A DNA stretch of 11,974 nucleotides from PR03 sp031362725. Lineage in GTDB: Bacteria > Myxococcota_A > UBA9160 > PR03. The translations under genes and the position numbers were made by a program. The stretch is from the NCBI GenBank assembly GCA_031362725.1, contig JANLTC010000034.1, positions 1 to 11,974 on the forward strand, written 5' to 3'. Under the pieces are notes generated by a model that saw only the letters and a program-made list of their open reading frames with translations, searched no databases and was not told the origin of the DNA. Below are positions 7,060 to 11,974 of the stretch, piece after piece; position 1 is the stretch's first letter; the number at the start of each line of letters is the position of its first letter.

Positions 7060-7506
7060 ATGAGCTTCGTTTGTGCCTCGCTGATGAAGACTTCGGTCTT
7101 GTTGTTGGGCGTGTTCGCGGGAGCGATGCTGACGGAGGGGATGGTGCTCGTACCGTACTGGCAGTCGCTGTCGCCGGCGGAGTTCTTCAAGTGGTACGCG
7201 GCGAACGACCGGCGCTTGCTCAGCTACTTCGGTCGGCTGACGGCGGCGACGGCGATCGTCGCGCTAGCGGCGGCGATCCTGGCGCTCGCGACTGGCCATC
7301 CGGGTCGCGCGGACGCACTCGTCGCGGCGGTGTCGATGGTCGTGGTCGTGGCGAGCTTCCCGCTCTATTTCAAGCGCGCGAACGAGCGCTTCGCAGCGGC
7401 GAGCATCCCGGCTGCCGAGGTCGCAGCGGAGTTGGCGCGCTGGTCCGCCTGGCATTGGATGCGCACCGCCATCAGCTTCGTCGCGCTGGCGGTGGCGGCC
7501 CTCTGA
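7060..7506 (+). CDS. DUF1772-like four-helix membrane protein
   Basis: The product has 148 residues, the usual size for DUF1772 (anthrone-oxygenase-like) proteins. Four hydrophobic helices sit at about 9-30, 57-77, 85-105 and 132-148. Features recalling the family are the first helix running into 'VPYWQSLSPAEFFKWY' (31-46) and the closing 'WSAWHWMRT' (128-136), where the family has a W-x-x-(N/H)-x-x-R signature before the last helix. Fungal relatives take part in anthrone oxidation, but bacterial members are mostly uncharacterised, so no reaction is assigned. It starts 7 nt after the previous stop codon and its own stop lies 10 bp from the stop of nuoN on the other strand. The family call is by pattern and moderately sure; the coding call is firmer. 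Confidence 0.7.
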   Translation: MSFVCASLMKTSVLLLGVFAGAMLTEGMVLVPYWQSLSPAEFFKWYAANDRRLLSYFGRLTAATAIVALAAAILALATGHPGRADALVAAVSMVVVVASFPLYFKRANERFAAASIPAAEVAAELARWSAWHWMRTAISFVALAVAAL

Positions 7507-7516
7507 ACCCAGCAGA

Positions 7517-9028
7517 TCAGTGCAGCAGCGCGACCGACTGGCGCGCCCAATCGAGCGCGCGGATGCCACTGAACCAACCCGGCGCATGGCTCGGGAAGAA
7601 ACCGAGGAACAGCACGATGGCGACGCAGAACGTGAGCACGAGCAGTTCGCCGGTAGAGGCCTGGCGCCGCGGCGTCTGCGACGTCGGCTCGGTCATGTAC
7701 ATCAGCACCGGCAGCCGCAGGTAGTAATAGACGGACACGACGCTGCCGAGCACGCCGATGATCGCGAGTACGGTCTGGCCGGACGCGACGGCGGCCTTGA
7801 ACAGCACGAACTTCGCGACGAATCCGGCCGTCCCTGGGATGCCCGCCAGCGACAGCGCGAAGATCGTCAGCAACGCGGCTAGGCCTGGCCGCTGACGCGC
7901 GAGGCCGGCGAGATCCCCGAAAGTGTCGCAGTCGTGGCCGGACTCGGAGAGCGCCACCAGTACCGCGAACGCGCCGAGATTCGTGAAGACGTAGACGAAG
8001 AGATAGAAGAGCACGGCGCCGTAGCTTTCGACCCCGCCGGTCGCGAAGCCGATCAGGATGTAGCCGGCATGCGCGATGCTCGAGTACGCCAGCAGTCGCT
8101 TCAGGTTGTTCTGGATCACCGCCATCACGTTGCCGACGACGATCGTCGCGGCCGCGAGCGCCCAGAACAGATCGCCGAGTCCCGCCGCGACCGGCGCGAA
8201 CGCATGCGTGACCAGTCGCAGCAGCGCGACGAACGCCGCGACCTTCACGGTGATCGACATGTACGCGGTGACCGACGTCGGCGCGCCCTCGTACGTGTCG
8301 GGCGCCCACTGATGGAACGGCACCGCTGCCACCTTGAACGCAAAGCCGATGACCACCAGCGCGAGGCCGATCGTGCCGAGCGCATTGCCGGGCGGGAAGC
8401 CGTTGCGGATGCCCTCGTAGTCGAGCGCGCCGGTGACGCCATAGACCAGCGCGATCCCGTAGAGAAGGAGCGCGCTCGCGAACGAACCGACCAGGAAGTA
8501 CTTGAACGACGATTCGTTGCTGCGCAGGTTGCGGCGATCGAAGCCGGCCAGCACGTAGAGCGGAATGCTCATCAATTCGAGGCCGAGGAACAGTGCCAAC
8601 AGATCGACGGAACCGACCAGCAGGAACATCCCGGCGGTCGAGAGCAGCAGCAGCGCGTAGTACTCGCCATGGTTGATGCGCAGTTCGGCGAGATACGTGA
8701 TCGACAGCCAGCAGACCAGGAACGACGCGACGCCGATCAGCGCAGTCGCGTAGGCGGCGAGTGTGTCGAGGCGCAACATCGGGTTGTCGATGTCGAAGGT
8801 GATGCTCGCGCCGCCCGCGAAGGTGGCGCCGGCCGCGTAGATCGCGAGACCCAGGAATACGGCCGAGAGCATCGCCAGCACCGTGCCGATCCAGACCTCG
8901 GTGACTTCACGTCCGAGAAAGGTCTTGCGGCGCGACAGCCACACTTCGCCGAGCAGCACGGTGAGCGCGCCGAGGCCGGTGAACGCGATCGGCGCGATCG
9001 CGGCGAGATCGAGTCGCGGGGCGGTCAT
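7517..9028 (-). CDS. nuoN: NADH-quinone oxidoreductase subunit N
   Basis: The 503-residue NuoN is one of three antiporter-like subunits of the complex I membrane arm that couple quinone reduction to proton pumping. The protein is hydrophobic throughout, with about 14 membrane helices. Expected channel residues are present: Glu151 in 'LGLELMSIPLYVL', Lys232 in 'GFAFKVAAVPFHQWAPD', Lys262 in 'SITVKVAAF' and Lys406 in 'GTAGFVAKF'. These match Glu133, Lys217, Lys247 and Lys395 of the E. coli protein; a Lys instead of Glu at the last site is typical of NuoN. The frame stays open far upstream through nuoM, but homology and a Shine-Dalgarno 7 nt before the ATG fix the start at 9028. The start overlaps the nuoM stop as ATGA, indicating coupling. 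It is the last gene of the operon here, with no hairpin terminator visible after it. Confidence 0.97.
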   Translation of the reverse strand: MTAPRLDLAAIAPIAFTGLGALTVLLGEVWLSRRKTFLGREVTEVWIGTVLAMLSAVFLGLAIYAAGATFAGGASITFDIDNPMLRLDTLAAYATALIGVASFLVCWLSITYLAELRINHGEYYALLLLSTAGMFLLVGSVDLLALFLGLELMSIPLYVLAGFDRRNLRSNESSFKYFLVGSFASALLLYGIALVYGVTGALDYEGIRNGFPPGNALGTIGLALVVIGFAFKVAAVPFHQWAPDTYEGAPTSVTAYMSITVKVAAFVALLRLVTHAFAPVAAGLGDLFWALAAATIVVGNVMAVIQNNLKRLLAYSSIAHAGYILIGFATGGVESYGAVLFYLFVYVFTNLGAFAVLVALSESGHDCDTFGDLAGLARQRPGLAALLTIFALSLAGIPGTAGFVAKFVLFKAAVASGQTVLAIIGVLGSVVSVYYYLRLPVLMYMTEPTSQTPRRQASTGELLVLTFCVAIVLFLGFFPSHAPGWFSGIRALDWARQSVALLH

Positions 9029-10638
9029 CGCAGCGCCTCCGCGCGCGTCTGGAACGCGGCGACGAGGTCCTGCGGTCGGGCCTCCAGGGAGGCTGCCTTC
9101 TTCTGCTCCATCTGGTGCAACAACTCGCCTACCGACGCGTCGAGGCGGCGCAGGAACGGGCTCGGATAGATGCCGATCCAAACGATCGGGACGAGCATCG
9201 CGAGCACGACGAACATCTCGCGGAACGACAGGTCGATCAGCGAGCGATTCTCGGGCTCCTCGATCGGACCGAAGAACACGCGCCGGTACGCCCAAAGCAG
9301 ATACGCCGCTGCCAGTACCACGCCGAAGGACGCGATCGCACCGACAAACGGACTCGCGAGGAAGGTGCCCACCAGGATCAGGAACTCGCCGACGAAACCA
9401 TTGAGCCCCGGTAGCCCGATGCTCGACATCGCGACGATCCCGAAGAGCAGCGCGAAGACCGGCATCGGCCGGGCGATGCCGCCGAACGCGGCGATCGCAC
9501 GCGTATGCCGTCGCTCGTAGATCATGCCGACCAGCTGGAACAGTGCGCCGGTCGAGAGGCCGTGGTTGACCATCTGCAGGATCGCGCCTTCGAGACCTTC
9601 TTCGTTCAGCGCGAAGATGCCGAGCATCACGAAGCCCAGATGCGCAACGGACGAATACGCGACGAGCTTCTTCAGGTCCGTCTGCACCATCGCAACCAGC
9701 GCGCCGTAGAGAACACCGACGAGCGCGAGTCCGAAAATCACCGGCACCGCTTGCTCCGCGGCGACCGGGAACAGCGGCAACGCGAAGCGCACGAAACCAT
9801 AGGTGCCCATCTTCAGCAGCACGCCGGCGAGTACCACCGAGCCGGCCGTCGGCGCTTCGGTATGCGCATCGGGAAGCCAGGTGTGGAACGGCACCATCGG
9901 CACCTTGATGCCGAAGGCCAGCGCGAACGCCGCGAACAGCCACGGCTGCGTCTTCCACCACACCGCCTGACCGGCGAGCGGGATGGTGGTGTCGAGCAGC
10001 GCCGCCGTGCCGCCCGAGGCGCGGCGTACCAGATCGAAGTTCGCGACGCCGAACTGTTGCTGGTGCAGCGAGTACAGCACCAGGATTGCCACCAGCATCA
10101 GCAGCGAGCCGACCATCGTGAACAGGAAGAACTTGAGCGCCGCGTAGATGCGCCGCTGGCCGCCCCAGATCCCGATGATGAAATACATCGGGATCAGCAT
10201 GATTTCCCAGAACAAGTAGAACTGGAACAGGTTCAGCGCGAGGAAGGCGCCGATCATGCCGGTCTCGAGGAACAGGTTGAAGAACACGAAGCTCTTCACC
10301 TGGCGCTTCGGGTCGTTCCACGCGCCGATCAAGACCAGCGGCATCAAGAAGGTGGTGAGCATCACCAACAGCAGGCTCATGCCGTCGATGCCGACGTAGT
10401 AGTGAACGCCCCAGCTCGGCAGCCAGGTCGCGTACTCGACGAACTGATAGCCACTGCGCGTCGGGTCGTATCCGAACCAGAGCCGCAGCGAGATCAAGAA
10501 CGTCAGCGTCGTCGCGCCGACGGCTGCAACCTTCCACACCTGCTCGGGCAGCCCGCGCAACAACAACAACAGCAGGCCTGCGAAGAGCGGCAGAAACGTC
10601 ACGACGGTGAGCACGTGCGCGTCGAGCCAGATCAGCAT
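9025..10638 (-). CDS. nuoM: NADH-quinone oxidoreductase subunit M
   Basis: The 537-residue NuoM is the central antiporter-like subunit of the complex I membrane arm. It is slightly longer than the roughly 509-residue E. coli protein, with part of the extra length in the loop at about 192-232. The proton-channel residues are all recognisable: Glu145 in 'LFWEIMLIPMYF', Lys245 in 'FGIKVPMVPFHTWLPD', Lys276 in 'LLKMGTYG', His359 in 'MVNHGLSTGALF' and Glu418 in 'GFVGEFLIL'. They correspond to E. coli Glu144, Lys234, Lys265 and Glu407 and the conserved His. About 14 helices are expected. A soluble tail after residue 500 is charged. The ATG at 10638 lies 22 bp after the nuoL stop and has no clear Shine-Dalgarno; no in-frame alternative start exists between the two genes. 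The stop overlaps the nuoN start. Confidence 0.97.
   Translation of the reverse strand: MLIWLDAHVLTVVTFLPLFAGLLLLLLRGLPEQVWKVAAVGATTLTFLISLRLWFGYDPTRSGYQFVEYATWLPSWGVHYYVGIDGMSLLLVMLTTFLMPLVLIGAWNDPKRQVKSFVFFNLFLETGMIGAFLALNLFQFYLFWEIMLIPMYFIIGIWGGQRRIYAALKFFLFTMVGSLLMLVAILVLYSLHQQQFGVANFDLVRRASGGTAALLDTTIPLAGQAVWWKTQPWLFAAFALAFGIKVPMVPFHTWLPDAHTEAPTAGSVVLAGVLLKMGTYGFVRFALPLFPVAAEQAVPVIFGLALVGVLYGALVAMVQTDLKKLVAYSSVAHLGFVMLGIFALNEEGLEGAILQMVNHGLSTGALFQLVGMIYERRHTRAIAAFGGIARPMPVFALLFGIVAMSSIGLPGLNGFVGEFLILVGTFLASPFVGAIASFGVVLAAAYLLWAYRRVFFGPIEEPENRSLIDLSFREMFVVLAMLVPIVWIGIYPSPFLRRLDASVGELLHQMEQKKAASLEARPQDLVAAFQTRAEALR
9036..9040 (-). promoter_or_regulatory. Ribosome-binding site of nuoN
   Basis: On the minus strand GGAGG lies inside the end of nuoM, 7 nt before the nuoN ATG at 9028. 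It confirms that start against the much longer open frame that continues upstream. Confidence 0.7.
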
Positions 10639-10660
10639 GCGCGCACTGCTACCGGGCGCA

Positions 10661-11974
<1,314 letters not shown>

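Noticed and set aside
7934..9169. 411-residue plus-strand open frame opposite nuoN
   Set aside because: Highly charged antisense translation (Arg, Glu, Gln, His) covering a well-conserved membrane protein gene; an artefact of codon bias.
9029..10537. Open frame that would extend nuoN upstream to about 1006 residues
   Set aside because: The upstream half is an Arg-rich translation lying in another frame of nuoM; NuoN homology and a good Shine-Dalgarno fix the start at 9028.

Overview
The window is GC-rich (by eye about two thirds G+C) and densely coding. Genes follow each other with gaps under 200 bp and several overlaps, so it is clearly bacterial. The proton-translocating complex I genes nuoL-nuoM-nuoN, the large spermidine-synthase-like membrane protein and the codon use would fit a GC-rich proteobacterial, myxobacterial or related 'deltaproteobacterial' lineage. 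That placement is an impression and rests on no database search. Both ends of the window cut through a gene, and the right end carries an anomaly that could be an assembly join.

Layout from left to right. (1) At 1-237 (+) lies the C-terminal part of an OsmC/Ohr-family protein. (2) It overlaps tail-to-tail by 59 bp with a large minus-strand gene (179-2551) for a polytopic membrane protein with an embedded spermidine-synthase-like Rossmann domain. (3) A 186-bp divergent spacer leads to five plus-strand genes: a GT-C (PMT_2/ArnT-like) glycosyltransferase with a DUF3471-like C-terminal domain (2738-4285), an SGNH-hydrolase-like protein with an N-terminal membrane anchor (4430-5713), a RimJ/RimL-type GNAT acetyltransferase (5765-6472), an unrecognised small polytopic membrane protein (6528-7052), and a DUF1772-like four-helix membrane protein (7060-7506). 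(4) Ten bases after the last stop codon, the minus strand holds the end of a respiratory complex I operon. Transcription runs nuoL (truncated by the window edge) -> nuoM -> nuoN. The antiporter-like subunits retain the key charged residues of the proton channels that lie inside the window, and nuoM/nuoN overlap in an ATGA.

How the genes work together. NuoL, NuoM and NuoN form the distal membrane arm of NADH:quinone oxidoreductase and are co-expressed. The glycosyltransferase and SGNH protein plausibly act together on an extracytoplasmic glycan or lipid, but this is inferred from adjacency. The last two small membrane proteins are translationally coupled. There is no mobile element, CRISPR array, RNA gene or clear terminator. 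The observations most worth a second look are the misplaced copy of the NuoL 'THAFFKALLF' helix at the right edge, the glycosyltransferase-DUF3471 fusion, and the atypical SGNH active-site spacing.
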